Assembly: GCF_030486595.1 (NCBI RefSeq)
Contig: NZ_JAUJZH010000011.1
Coordinates: forward strand, 62,001-126,000
DNA length: 64,000 bases
Source: Variovorax ginsengisoli
Lineage (GTDB): Bacteria > Pseudomonadota > Gammaproteobacteria > Burkholderiales > Burkholderiaceae_C
Direction: 5' to 3'
Numbering within the stretch: the stretch's first letter is position 1; every line of letters starts with the position of its first letter. The notes beneath the pieces were generated by a model, which saw only the letters and a list, made by a program, of their open reading frames with translations, was not told the origin of the DNA and did no database searches. Made by a program: the position numbers and the translations under genes. Of the stretch, positions 18,572-26,601 are shown one piece after another.

Positions 18572-19189
18572 ATGAAGAAACTGCTCACGCTCGCCGCGCT
18601 GACGACTGCGACGGCACTGGCCGGCGCCCAGCAGGCGCCCGAAGCCGCCGCCAAGCCGGCCGGCGGCCCGGTCAAGGGCGCCACCTACGTGGTCGACCCG
18701 ACCCACACCTTCGTCAACTACGAGATGGGCCACTACGGCACCACCACCAACCGCGGCCGCTTCAGCACCAAGGACGGCAGCATCAAGATCGACCCGTCGG
18801 GCAGCACCGGCAAGGTCGACATCACGATGGACATCAGCTCCATCAACACCGGCGTCGACCTGCTCAACCGGCATCTGATGAGCAAGGACTTCTTCAACGT
18901 CGCCGAGTTTCCGACCGCGCGCTTCGTCGCCGGCCAGATCGACTTCAGCGGCGACAAGGTCACGCAGGTCAACGGCACGCTGACCCTGATGGGCCAGACC
19001 CGCCCGGTGCTGCTCAAGGCCAACCGCTTCAACTGCTACCTGAGCCCGCTGATCAATCGCCAGATCTGCGGCGGCGACTTCGAGACCACGGTCGAGCGCA
19101 GCCAGTGGGGCATCAGCTGGGGCCTGGCCTTCGGCTTCGAGGACAAGGTCCGGCTGCTGGTGCAGGTCGAGGCGGTCAATATCCAGTGA
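18572..19189 (+). CDS. YceI family periplasmic protein
   Basis: A 205-residue second YceI protein with a clear signal peptide (KKLLTLAALTTATALAGA). The mature barrel has YVVDPTHTFVNYEMGHYG, MDISSINTGVDLLNRHL, FFNVAEFPTARFVAG and RSQWGISWGL, matching the canonical E. coli YceI layout more closely than its upstream neighbour. It also has two cysteines (FNCYLS and RQICGG) that could form a disulfide in the periplasm. It is the last gene of the b561-YceI-YceI run; the next 242 bp hold an apparent new promoter region. Confidence 0.93.
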   Translation: MKKLLTLAALTTATALAGAQQAPEAAAKPAGGPVKGATYVVDPTHTFVNYEMGHYGTTTNRGRFSTKDGSIKIDPSGSTGKVDITMDISSINTGVDLLNRHLMSKDFFNVAEFPTARFVAGQIDFSGDKVTQVNGTLTLMGQTRPVLLKANRFNCYLSPLINRQICGGDFETTVERSQWGISWGLAFGFEDKVRLLVQVEAVNIQ

Positions 19190-19269
19190 ATCGGCGGGCG
19201 GCGCGATCGACGTTTGCATTCGCGTTGCATTCACCCATGGTTTTCCTTTAGTCGCAGGCGCCTGATCGC

Positions 19270-19283
19270 TTGATTTGAATCAA
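19270..19283. promoter_or_regulatory. Perfect FNR/DNR-type box
   Basis: Bases 19270-19283 read TTGATTTGAATCAA, an exact match to the FNR-family consensus TTGAT-N4-ATCAA. The site lies 148 bp upstream of the frameshifted gene's ATG and heads a run that contains its own Crp/Fnr gene (21181-21912). A core promoter placed so that the site is activating cannot be fixed with confidence. The TACGCT hexamer at 19316-19321 would put the box centre near -51. Confidence 0.7.
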
Positions 19284-19431
19284 GGCGACCCGTTCACGCG
19301 GGGCGGTGGCAAACGTACGCTACACCGTAGTCGATCCTCTGCGGATCGGCTGCAGGGATGCAGAGGCGTTATCCGGTCACGGATCCATCGCCTCGCCGAT
19401 ATCGTCACACAGCCATAAAAAGGGATTGATC

Positions 19432-19727
19432 ATGAGCGTTGTATTCACCCGCATCGGAACCCCGCTGCCCGGCAAGCAGGCCGAGGCTTTCGAATTCGCA
19501 AGGGCCGCGCCGCCGCAGTCAACAAGGCCTACGGCACCAATGCCGAGGTCCATGTCCGCATCGGCGGCCCGATCGGCCAGATGGTCATGGTGTCCTACCA
19601 CAAGAGCATCCAGGAACTCGAGGACATCAAGCGCCGCGTCATCGAGGACTCCTCCAGCGGCAAGATCCCGGTGGCACCCGAAGGCATCTTCTCGAGCGTC
19701 GAAGACGCCATCTGGCTGACCAAGTAG
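19432..19727 (+). pseudogene. Small alpha/beta-barrel-like protein gene with one-base frameshift
   Basis: The start codon (ATG 19432, preceded by a purine-rich AAAAAGGGA) opens a frame reading MSVVFTRIGTPLPGKQAEAF. This frame loses protein character after about 23 codons. A second frame takes over at about 19500 and continues as GRAAAVNKAYGTNAEVHVR to PEGIFSSVEDAIWLTK and a TAG at 19725-19727. Restoring one base at the GCAAGGGCC run (about 19498-19506) gives one smooth protein of 98 residues. It may be a decayed gene, a sequencing or assembly error, or less likely a programmed shift. The repaired product looks like a small dimeric alpha/beta-barrel protein, but I cannot name its family. A strong terminator follows 22 bp later. 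Confidence 0.65.
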
Positions 19728-19749
19728 GCGAGCCCGCCAGCGCGGTCCC

Positions 19750-19797
19750 GATTCGCCGGCCCGGCTTCCTCCGAAGCGCCGGCGAATCTTCGTTTCG
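19750..19797 (+). terminator. Rho-independent terminator
   Basis: Inverted arms GATTCGCCGGC (19750-19760) and GCCGGCGAATC (19778-19788) pair perfectly over 11 bp. The loop contains a second helix GCTTC/GAAGC, so the hairpin is long with one small bulge. TTCGTTT follows directly. It ends the frameshifted gene's transcript, or acts as an attenuator ahead of the MFS gene at 19877. Confidence 0.75.
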
Positions 19798-19876
19798 AGC
19801 CCACGCGGCCGATCCGGGTCAAGAACAAAACCAGCAGGCCGCCGAGGCCACTGCCACCATTCAGGCGGGGAGACAC

Positions 19877-21181
19877 ATGAAATCACAGAGTTCCATGCGG
19901 TGGTACGGCATCACCACGCTGTTCGTCGTCGTTGCCATCTCCTACATCGACCGCATCAACATCGCCATCCTGTTCAACAACGCCGACTTCCTGGAGCACA
20001 TCGGGCTGACGCTCGACGACAAGGGCAGGCAGGGCTTCCTGGCCACCGCCTTCATGCTGGGCTACGGCATCTCGGCCTTCATCTTCACGCCTTTCTGCGC
20101 CGCGCTCTTCGGCGTGCGCAACAGCCTGCTCGGCGGACTCCTGATCTGGGGCGGGGTCACGGCGATATCGCCCTCGTTCGACAGCTACGGCAGCCTGCTG
20201 GCGTCGCGGGTCCTGCTCGGCGTCTCCGAAGGCCCGCTCTTCTCGCTCGCCTCCGCCTACATCAAGGCGCATTTCGAAGACCGCGAGAACGGCAAGCCGA
20301 ATGCCTTCGTGAACATGGGCACCGGCCTCGGCCTGGCCGTCGGCTTCCCGCTGATCAGCCTGATGCTGGTGCACTTCCAGTGGCAGACCTCGTTCTACCT
20401 GCTGGGCCTGGTGAATGTCGCACTGGGCATTCCGCTCGTCTTCGCCTTCATCCACATGCCCAAGACCATCGGCCACCAGGCCCGGCCGGAATCCGTCGGC
20501 GCCGCCCTCAGCCAGATCCAGGGCATCATCAAGGGCGCCCTCCAGACGCGCCATCTGCTGCTGATCACGGTGCTCACCTCGGCGGCGCTGGCCTACCTGT
20601 GGGGCGCCAGCAACTGGCTGCCTGCCTACCTGGAGCAGGCACGCGGCTTCAGCCGCGCGGAAATGGGCTGGCTCGCCTCCCTGCCGCAGTACGCCACGGT
20701 GCTGGCGGTCCTGCTCGGAGGCATCCTGCTCGACCGGATCGACCGCCCGCAGGTGCCGCTGGTCTTCATGGCCGCCAGCGTCGGCGTTGCGCTGTCGGTG
20801 CTGCTGGCCATCAACGTCGAAGACGGCTATTCGGCCACCTACTGTCTGATCGCCGCCAGCTTCTGCTGGGGCCTGCTGAGCCCGGCCATTCCGAGCACGG
20901 TGCAGTACTTCTCGCGGCCGGAACACGTTGCCAGCGCCTTCGGCGTCGTCAATGGCACGGGCAGCCTGGTGGCCGGCTTCATGCCGGCGCTGATGGGCAT
21001 CGTGATCGGCTCCGTTTCCGCCAACACCGACGGAACGGGCGGCGCGGCCGCCGGTTTCTTCGCCGGCTTCGCGCTGCTCATCGGTACGCAGGCGATCGTC
21101 TTCGCCTGCGGCGGCATCCTCTGGTGGCGCGAGCGCAAAAGCAGCCTTCCGCCCGGTGTCGTGCTGGGCGCATCCGGCTGA
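19877..21181 (+). CDS. MFS transporter (anion/cation symporter-like)
   Basis: A 434-residue, 12-helix carrier. The N-terminus RWYGITTLFVVVAISYIDRINIAI is typical of the ACS/phthalate-permease group, which takes up organic anions such as hexuronates, tartrate or aromatic acids. VLLGVSEGPLFSLASAYI in helix 4-5 also fits. A GGGGAG ribosome-binding site lies 7 bp before the ATG. It sits between a strong terminator and a Crp/Fnr gene whose ATG overlaps its stop by one base (TGATG). Uptake of a small organic acid is the likely role; the substrate is not readable. Confidence 0.85.
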   Translation: MKSQSSMRWYGITTLFVVVAISYIDRINIAILFNNADFLEHIGLTLDDKGRQGFLATAFMLGYGISAFIFTPFCAALFGVRNSLLGGLLIWGGVTAISPSFDSYGSLLASRVLLGVSEGPLFSLASAYIKAHFEDRENGKPNAFVNMGTGLGLAVGFPLISLMLVHFQWQTSFYLLGLVNVALGIPLVFAFIHMPKTIGHQARPESVGAALSQIQGIIKGALQTRHLLLITVLTSAALAYLWGASNWLPAYLEQARGFSRAEMGWLASLPQYATVLAVLLGGILLDRIDRPQVPLVFMAASVGVALSVLLAINVEDGYSATYCLIAASFCWGLLSPAIPSTVQYFSRPEHVASAFGVVNGTGSLVAGFMPALMGIVIGSVSANTDGTGGAAAGFFAGFALLIGTQAIVFACGGILWWRERKSSLPPGVVLGASG

Positions 21182-21912
21182 TGGTCGCCAGGTCCCTGGA
21201 ACCCGCTCGAGTGACAGCCCCCACACAACGCTACCTTGAAATTCTCCGCAACCTGCCTCTGTTCCTGGAGGTCAGGCAGGCGGACCTCGATGCGCTCGTG
21301 CCATCGGTTCGAACCGTGCACGCCGAACGCCGGAAGGTGCTGTTCAAGCGAGGTGACCCCTGCGAGGGCTTCCATATGCTGGTGTCGGGCAAGGTCAAGC
21401 TGTCTCTGGTGTCTTCGCAGGGCGTCGACAAGCCATTGGACATCGTCACTTCCGGCGGCAGCTTCGGAGACATCACGATGCTGCTGGAGCGCCCGTACTA
21501 CCTGACTGCGCAGGCGCTCGAAGACAGCCTGCTGCTCTACCTTCCGCGCAATGCGATCGTGCGGTTGATCGAGAGCGACAGCCGCTTCGCGATGCGCATG
21601 CTCGCCAGCCTGTCGATGCGGATGCGCAACGTGGTCGACGACATCGAATGCTTCTCGCTGCAGCCCCCTGCCGCGCGGCTGGTGACGTACCTGCTGCGCC
21701 TGCTTCCACCGGGCAGCATGACGCCCGCCAAGATCGAACTGTCGATGCACAAGAACGTGGTCGCGGCGCAGCTCAACCTCACGCCGGAGACCCTGTCGCG
21801 CTACTTCCGCGAACTGGCCGACCGCGGGCTGCTCAGCCTGGAGGGGCGCACGATCGTGGTCAACGACATCGACCGGCTTGGCGAGTACGTGGCGGATCGA
21901 ACCAAGCTTTGA
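21181..21912 (+). CDS. Crp/Fnr family transcriptional regulator (DNR-like, no Fe-S cysteines)
   Basis: A 243-residue regulator. Residues 25-125 form a cyclic-nucleotide-binding-type beta barrel (VLFKRGDPCEGFHMLVSGKV, SGGSFGDITML). A dimerisation helix follows at about 127-155, then a winged helix at 163-235. The recognition helix TPETLSRYFREL carries Glu203, Ser206 and Arg207 in the E-x2-SR order with which FNR reads TTGAT. Only two cysteines (61 and 157) exist and no N-terminal cluster, so it is not an oxygen-sensing FNR. A DNR/NnrR-like haem or NO sensor, or another ligand, is more likely. It is coupled to the MFS gene. The perfect TTGAT-N4-ATCAA box at 19270-19283 is its probable target. 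Confidence 0.88.
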   Translation: MVARSLEPARVTAPTQRYLEILRNLPLFLEVRQADLDALVPSVRTVHAERRKVLFKRGDPCEGFHMLVSGKVKLSLVSSQGVDKPLDIVTSGGSFGDITMLLERPYYLTAQALEDSLLLYLPRNAIVRLIESDSRFAMRMLASLSMRMRNVVDDIECFSLQPPAARLVTYLLRLLPPGSMTPAKIELSMHKNVVAAQLNLTPETLSRYFRELADRGLLSLEGRTIVVNDIDRLGEYVADRTKL

Positions 21913-21983
21913 GCCGCGGGTCCGGTGGGATCGCCCCGAGGCAGATCCCGCATGTGTTCTTTTATTCCACAGGAGATCATCAA

Positions 21984-22538
21984 GTGAATTTCTTCAGCGT
22001 CTTCTTGCTTGCTGCGTCACTGACGGGTGCAAGCGTTGCCATTGCATCGAACGATGCGCAGACCCAACACGCGAGTACGACGGGCTCGCCGTGGCTGTCT
22101 TCCCGGCTGATCACGCCCCACCTGACAGTCAAGAACGTCACCGCCAGCAAGCAGTTCTACACGCAGACCTTCGGCTTCAAGCTGCGCTACGAAAACCTCA
22201 AGGATGGCCTTCCCGTGCACGTCGAGATGGACTATCACGGCGAACTGGCGCTCATGTTCGTGCCGGAGAACGTCGGTGGCCGCCCGACATTGGCGCCGAT
22301 CTCTTTCGCCGACCCCAGGCAGCACACCGCCTACTTCTACATCTACGTAGACGACGTGGATGCGGTGGCTGCGCGTGCGAGGGCTGCTGGCGGAACGGTG
22401 CTCGAGCCGCCCCGTGACGCCCCCTGGGGGGATCGGTTCGCCCTCATCGCGGACATCAACGGCTACCACTGGGGCTTGGCGCAGACCCGAGAACCAGGCT
22501 TCCCCACATTCGACCCGCGCCAACGGTCGTCGAAGTGA
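21984..22538 (+). CDS. Exported VOC (glyoxalase-fold) protein
   Basis: A 184-residue protein that begins at GTG 21984 behind a good AGGAG. The N-terminus FFSVFLLAASLTGASVAIAS is a Sec signal peptide, so the mature protein should be periplasmic or secreted. The rest is one VOC module: ITPHLTVKNVTASKQFYTQT, VHVEMDYHGELALMF, TAYFYIYVDDVDAVAARARA and WGDRFALIADINGYHWGLA. The candidate metal ligands are His/Glu positions in these strands. VOC proteins include glyoxalases, dioxygenases and antibiotic-binding proteins, mostly cytoplasmic, so an exported one is unusual. It follows the Crp/Fnr gene by 71 bp and probably belongs to the same unit. Confidence 0.8.
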   Translation: MNFFSVFLLAASLTGASVAIASNDAQTQHASTTGSPWLSSRLITPHLTVKNVTASKQFYTQTFGFKLRYENLKDGLPVHVEMDYHGELALMFVPENVGGRPTLAPISFADPRQHTAYFYIYVDDVDAVAARARAAGGTVLEPPRDAPWGDRFALIADINGYHWGLAQTREPGFPTFDPRQRSSK

Positions 22539-22592
22539 GTCAAGTCCGCAGCGCTCCCACCTCGGCTCGACGGCCGGCCCGGTCTGCGGCTT

Positions 22593-24200
22593 CTACAGCA
22601 GGCTCTCCGGCGCGAGCGGCGCGAGCAGTTCCAGCATCAGGCGGTCCCAAAGCTTCGAGTCGGGCTCGACGGTCAGCACCTGGTCGGCGCCGTCTTCGCT
22701 GGTGACCCATTCGAGCTTTTCACCGCCCTCGGCGAAGCGCACCCGGTAGGCGCCCTGCTGCTTCAGCACCTCGAGCAGCTTCAGTACCTGCTGCGCCATC
22801 TCGGGGCTGGCGATGAAGAGCCCGATCTCGGTGTTGTGGGTGTCCGAACGCGGGTCGAAATTCATCGAACCCAGGAACAGCGCCCGGCGGTCGAAGATCG
22901 CCGACTTCGCATGCAGCCGGCCGACCTGCGAGCCGAACAGGCCCAGCCGCACGCTGCGCTTGGTGCGCGCCGAACTCAGCTCGTAGATCTCGACGCCGAG
23001 CCGCAGCATGTCGGGCCGGTAGCGCCGGTAGCCGGTGTGGACCACCGGCTCGTCGGTGGCGGCGAGCGAATTTGTGACGACGCTGATGCGCACCCCGCGC
23101 CCGCGGATCTCGCGCATGACCTCGAGACCGGCCTTCCCAGGGATCAGGTAGGGCGACACCAGCGTGACTTCGGAGCGCGAGCGCCGCATCTGCTCGATCA
23201 CGTTGTAGCGCACGCTGTCGACATCGAGCAGCGGCACGCCGCCGTACGACGCGGTCTTGCCGACGACCCGGTCGGGGGCGTCGGCATAGGCCTCGGCCAG
23301 GGTCCAGATCAGGTCGAGCCGGGCGCCGTCCTTCAGCGCCGGTCCGAGCGGCGCGTAGCCCAGCACGTCGTTGGGTGCCGGTGGGCGCGGCGCCGGGGTG
23401 TTGGCGGGGCCCGTGGCCTGCTCGAAACGCTGCTGCAGTTCCGCCGGCGGCAGCGGGGAGGCGACCACGGTCCCGATTGGCCGCACGTAGGGGCTGTTCC
23501 AGAACAGGTCGAACAGGCTGCCGAGGCGCTTCACGAGGGCGCCGGCAACGAAGGTGTCGATGTCCAGGAAGTTCGCGCCGGCGGTCTGCGTGAAGTACTG
23601 GTTCCCGATGTTGCGGCCGCCCGCCACCGCCATCGCGCCATCGGCGATGAAGAGCTTGTTGTGCATCCGGCGATTGACGCGGTCGAAGTCGAACAGCGAG
23701 CTGGAGAAGCGCTGCAGCAGGCTGCCGCGGCCGGCCGGAAACGGGTTGAACAGCCGCAGCTCGAGGTTCGGCGTCGCGGCCAGCGCGAGCAGCAGTTCGT
23801 CCTCGCCGGAGGTGTAGAGGTCGTCCATCAGCAGCCGCACGCGCACGCCGCGCAGCGCCGCGTCGCGCAGGGCGCGCAGGAAGTAGCGGCCGGTCTCGTC
23901 GTTCTCGATCTGGTAGTACTGGACGTCGAGCGTGCGCTCGGCGCGGCGCGCGAGCTGCAAGCGGGTGTCGAGGGCGAAATCGCCGCCGGGCATGAGCCGG
24001 AAACCGCTCAGGTCCGGGTCGGGCGAGGAGGCCTTGGCGATCCGCCCCAGCGTGGTCTCCGCGGAGGCCGCGATCGCGCTCGAGGGCTGGCGCTCGAAGT
24101 CGGCCGGCAGCATCGCGCAGCCGCTGACCAGCAGCGTCGTCGCCACCAGCGCCAGGCCGAGCCGCCACCGGCGCGCCAGCAGGCCCGGGGCGCCGCTCAT
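22593..24200 (-). CDS. clsC: Phospholipase D-family cardiolipin synthase C-type lipoprotein
   Basis: A 535-residue protein with a lipoprotein signal (LLVSGC, lipidated Cys28) and two phospholipase D domains. The first HKD motif is HNKLFIADG at 180-188, followed by GGRNIGNQYF. The second is HAKSAIFDRR with GSMNFDPRSDTHNTEIG. ClsC/YmdC makes cardiolipin from phosphatidylglycerol and phosphatidylethanolamine. Length and motif spacing fit this family. It is last in the lptA-lptB-rpoN run, beginning 1 bp after the rpoN stop codon. Confidence 0.85.
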   Translation of the reverse strand: MSGAPGLLARRWRLGLALVATTLLVSGCAMLPADFERQPSSAIAASAETTLGRIAKASSPDPDLSGFRLMPGGDFALDTRLQLARRAERTLDVQYYQIENDETGRYFLRALRDAALRGVRVRLLMDDLYTSGEDELLLALAATPNLELRLFNPFPAGRGSLLQRFSSSLFDFDRVNRRMHNKLFIADGAMAVAGGRNIGNQYFTQTAGANFLDIDTFVAGALVKRLGSLFDLFWNSPYVRPIGTVVASPLPPAELQQRFEQATGPANTPAPRPPAPNDVLGYAPLGPALKDGARLDLIWTLAEAYADAPDRVVGKTASYGGVPLLDVDSVRYNVIEQMRRSRSEVTLVSPYLIPGKAGLEVMREIRGRGVRISVVTNSLAATDEPVVHTGYRRYRPDMLRLGVEIYELSSARTKRSVRLGLFGSQVGRLHAKSAIFDRRALFLGSMNFDPRSDTHNTEIGLFIASPEMAQQVLKLLEVLKQQGAYRVRFAEGGEKLEWVTSEDGADQVLTVEPDSKLWDRLMLELLAPLAPESLL

Positions 24201-24201
24201 G

Positions 24202-25797
24202 CTAGAGCGCCTTGCGCAGATTGGCCGGCGCGATGCGCAGGGCCTCGCGGTACTTCGCCACCGTGCGGCGCGCGCATTCGATGCCCTGCTCCTTGAGCAT
24301 CTCGGAGATCTGGCTGTCCGACAGCGGCTTCTTCAGGTCTTCGGCGCTCACGAACTGCTTGATCAGCGCCCGCACCGCGGTGCTGGAGGCGTTGCCGCCA
24401 GTCTCGGTGCCGAGCGCCGAACCGAAGAAGTACTTGAGCTCGACCGTGCCGTAGGGCGTCGCCATGTACTTGGCGGTGGTCACGCGGCTGATGGTGGACT
24501 CGTGCAGGCCGAGCTCGTCGGCGATCTCGCGCAGCACCAGCGGCCGCATCGCGAGCTCGCCGTGCACGAAGAAGCTCTTCTGCCGCTCGACGATCGCGTT
24601 CGACACCCGCAGGATGGTGTCGAAGCGCTGCTGGATGTTCTTGATGAACCAGCGCGCCTCCTGCAGCCGCTGCGACAGGGCCTGGCTGCCCTCGCCCTTG
24701 TGCTGCTTGAGCGCGCCGGCGTAGATGTCGTGCACCCGCAGCCGCGGCATGACCTCGGGGTTGAGCATGACGCGGAACTTGGTGTGGGTGCCGTTGCCGA
24801 TGCGCGTCACGATCACGTCGGGTATCACCACGTTGCGCTCGACGTCGACGAAGCGGCGGCCCGGCTTGGGCTCGAGCCGCGCGATCAGCTGCAGCGCCGC
24901 GCGGACCTCTTCCTCGTTGCTGCGCGTGAGCGTCGCCAGCCGCTTGAAGTCGCGCCGCGCGAGCAGTTCCATCGGCTGCTTGCAGATCGCGATCGCGGTC
25001 GCGCGCACCTGCGCCTCGTCGGCGTCCTCGTCGGGCTGCGCCAGGGCTCGCAGCTGGATCGTCAGGCACTCGCCCAGGTTGCGCGCGCCGACACCGACCG
25101 GCTCCAGGCTCTGCAGCAGGCCGAGCGCGACCTGGAAGTGATGCACCAGGTCGTCGAACTGGTCGTTGTCGTCGCCGGCCAAGCCCGAGGCCAGCGCCGG
25201 CAGCGAATCCTCGAGGTAGCCGTCGTCGTTGAGCGATTCGATCAGGAAGCGCAGCGCCGCGCGGTCGGTCTCGCCGAGCCGCAGGCCCAGCGCCTGGCGG
25301 TGCAGGAAGGACTGCAGCGACTCCTGGCTGCGCGCCAGCTCGGTGGCGTCGGTGCGCTCGTCGTCGCCCAGGTTGTTGGTGCGCGCGGGCGCATCGCTGC
25401 CCCACTCGCTGTCGTCGGGCGCCATGTCGACCGTGCCGTCACCCTCCCAGTCGGGCTCGCCGTCGACCGCGTCCAGGGTGGCGGGCTCGCCAACGTCGGC
25501 GGCCACCGCGATCTCGGCGGCGGGCGCCGAGGGGCCGGGCGTGAAGTCGCCGTCGGCGTCGCCGCTGAATTCGGCCTGGCGATCTTCGTCGCGCACCGGC
25601 GCATCGGCGCTCTCGAGGCCGAATTCCTCGCGCGCGGCTTCCTCTGCCGTGCGTTCGAGGAACGGGTTGTCGTCGAGCATCTGCTCGACCTCCTGGCTCA
25701 ACTCGAGCGTGGAGAGCTGCAGCAGCCGGATCGACTGCTGCAGCTGCGGCGTGAGCGCCAGGTGCTGAGAGACGCGAAGCGAAAGCCCCTGCTTCAT
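24202..25797 (-). CDS. rpoN: RNA polymerase sigma-54 factor
   Basis: A 531-residue sigma-54. Region I is glutamine/leucine-rich (LRVSQHLALTPQLQQSIRLLQLS, in 6-28), followed by an acidic region II (about 50-150) and a core-binding domain. The helix-turn-helix is ADELGLHESTISRVTTAKY, and the RpoN box reads ARRTVAKYREAL near the C-terminus. Its position directly after lptA and lptB is conserved across proteobacteria. It needs AAA+ activators for initiation; none is encoded in this window. The start ATG at 25797 gives the standard N-terminus MKQGLSLRV. Confidence 0.97.
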   Translation of the reverse strand: MKQGLSLRVSQHLALTPQLQQSIRLLQLSTLELSQEVEQMLDDNPFLERTAEEAAREEFGLESADAPVRDEDRQAEFSGDADGDFTPGPSAPAAEIAVAADVGEPATLDAVDGEPDWEGDGTVDMAPDDSEWGSDAPARTNNLGDDERTDATELARSQESLQSFLHRQALGLRLGETDRAALRFLIESLNDDGYLEDSLPALASGLAGDDNDQFDDLVHHFQVALGLLQSLEPVGVGARNLGECLTIQLRALAQPDEDADEAQVRATAIAICKQPMELLARRDFKRLATLTRSNEEEVRAALQLIARLEPKPGRRFVDVERNVVIPDVIVTRIGNGTHTKFRVMLNPEVMPRLRVHDIYAGALKQHKGEGSQALSQRLQEARWFIKNIQQRFDTILRVSNAIVERQKSFFVHGELAMRPLVLREIADELGLHESTISRVTTAKYMATPYGTVELKYFFGSALGTETGGNASSTAVRALIKQFVSAEDLKKPLSDSQISEMLKEQGIECARRTVAKYREALRIAPANLRKAL

Positions 25798-25810
25798 CGA
25801 GATTGCGCTC

Positions 25811-26587
25811 CTACATCCGGAAGTGCTCGCCCAGGTACACGCGTCGTACCTCGGCGTTGTCGACGATCTCCGAAGGCGTGCCTTGTGCCAGCACATGCCC
25901 GTCGCTGATGATGAACGCGTGATCGCAGATGCCCAGCGTTTCACGCACGTTGTGGTCGGTGATGAGCACGCCGATGCCGCGCTCCTTCAGGAAACTGATG
26001 ATCCGCTGGATCTCGATCACCGCGATCGGGTCGATGCCGGCGAAGGGTTCGTCCAGCAGGATGAAGCGCGGCTGCGTCGCCAGGGCGCGGGCGATCTCGA
26101 CCCGGCGGCGCTCGCCGCCGGACAGCGACAGCGCCGACGAATCGCGCAGGTGGTCGACCCGGAGGTCGGCCAGCAGTTCGCCCAGGCGCTCCTCGATGCG
26201 GGCCTTGTCGAGCGGCACCATCCGGCCGCGTTCATCGGGCTCGGCCTGCAGCTCGAGCACCGCGCGGACGTTTTCCTCGACCGTCAGCTTGCGGAAGATC
26301 GATGCCTCCTGGGGCAGGTAGCTCAGGCCCATGCGGGCGCGGCGATGGATCGGCATGTGGGCGATCGGCTCGCCATCGATCGAAATCTCGCCGGCATCGG
26401 CCCGCACCAGGCCGACGATCATGTAGAACGAGGTGGTCTTTCCGGCGCCGTTGGGGCCCAGCAGGCCGACCACTTCGCCCTTCTGTACCGCCAGCGACAC
26501 GTCCTTGACGACCGTGCGGCTGCCATAACTCTTCTGCAGGCTGCGTGCTTCCAGCCGGCTGCCCGGCTGGCTGTCGCTGACACTCAT
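25811..26587 (-). CDS. lptB: LPS export ABC transporter ATP-binding protein
   Basis: A 258-residue ATPase that powers the LptB2FG complex extracting lipopolysaccharide from the inner membrane. Walker A is GPNGAGKTT, the Q-loop [11 protein letters not shown], the ABC signature LSGGERRR, Walker [12 protein letters not shown] and the H-loop [10 protein letters not shown], all intact and with LptB-specific flanks. The ATG at 26587 is preferred. It lies 14 bp after lptA and 13 bp before rpoN. Confidence 0.97.
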   Translation of the reverse strand: MSVSDSQPGSRLEARSLQKSYGSRTVVKDVSLAVQKGEVVGLLGPNGAGKTTSFYMIVGLVRADAGEISIDGEPIAHMPIHRRARMGLSYLPQEASIFRKLTVEENVRAVLELQAEPDERGRMVPLDKARIEERLGELLADLRVDHLRDSSALSLSGGERRRVEIARALATQPRFILLDEPFAGIDPIAVIEIQRIISFLKERGIGVLITDHNVRETLGICDHAFIISDGHVLAQGTPSEIVDNAEVRRVYLGEHFRM

Positions 26588-26601
26588 CCCGGCTGTTTCG
26601 A

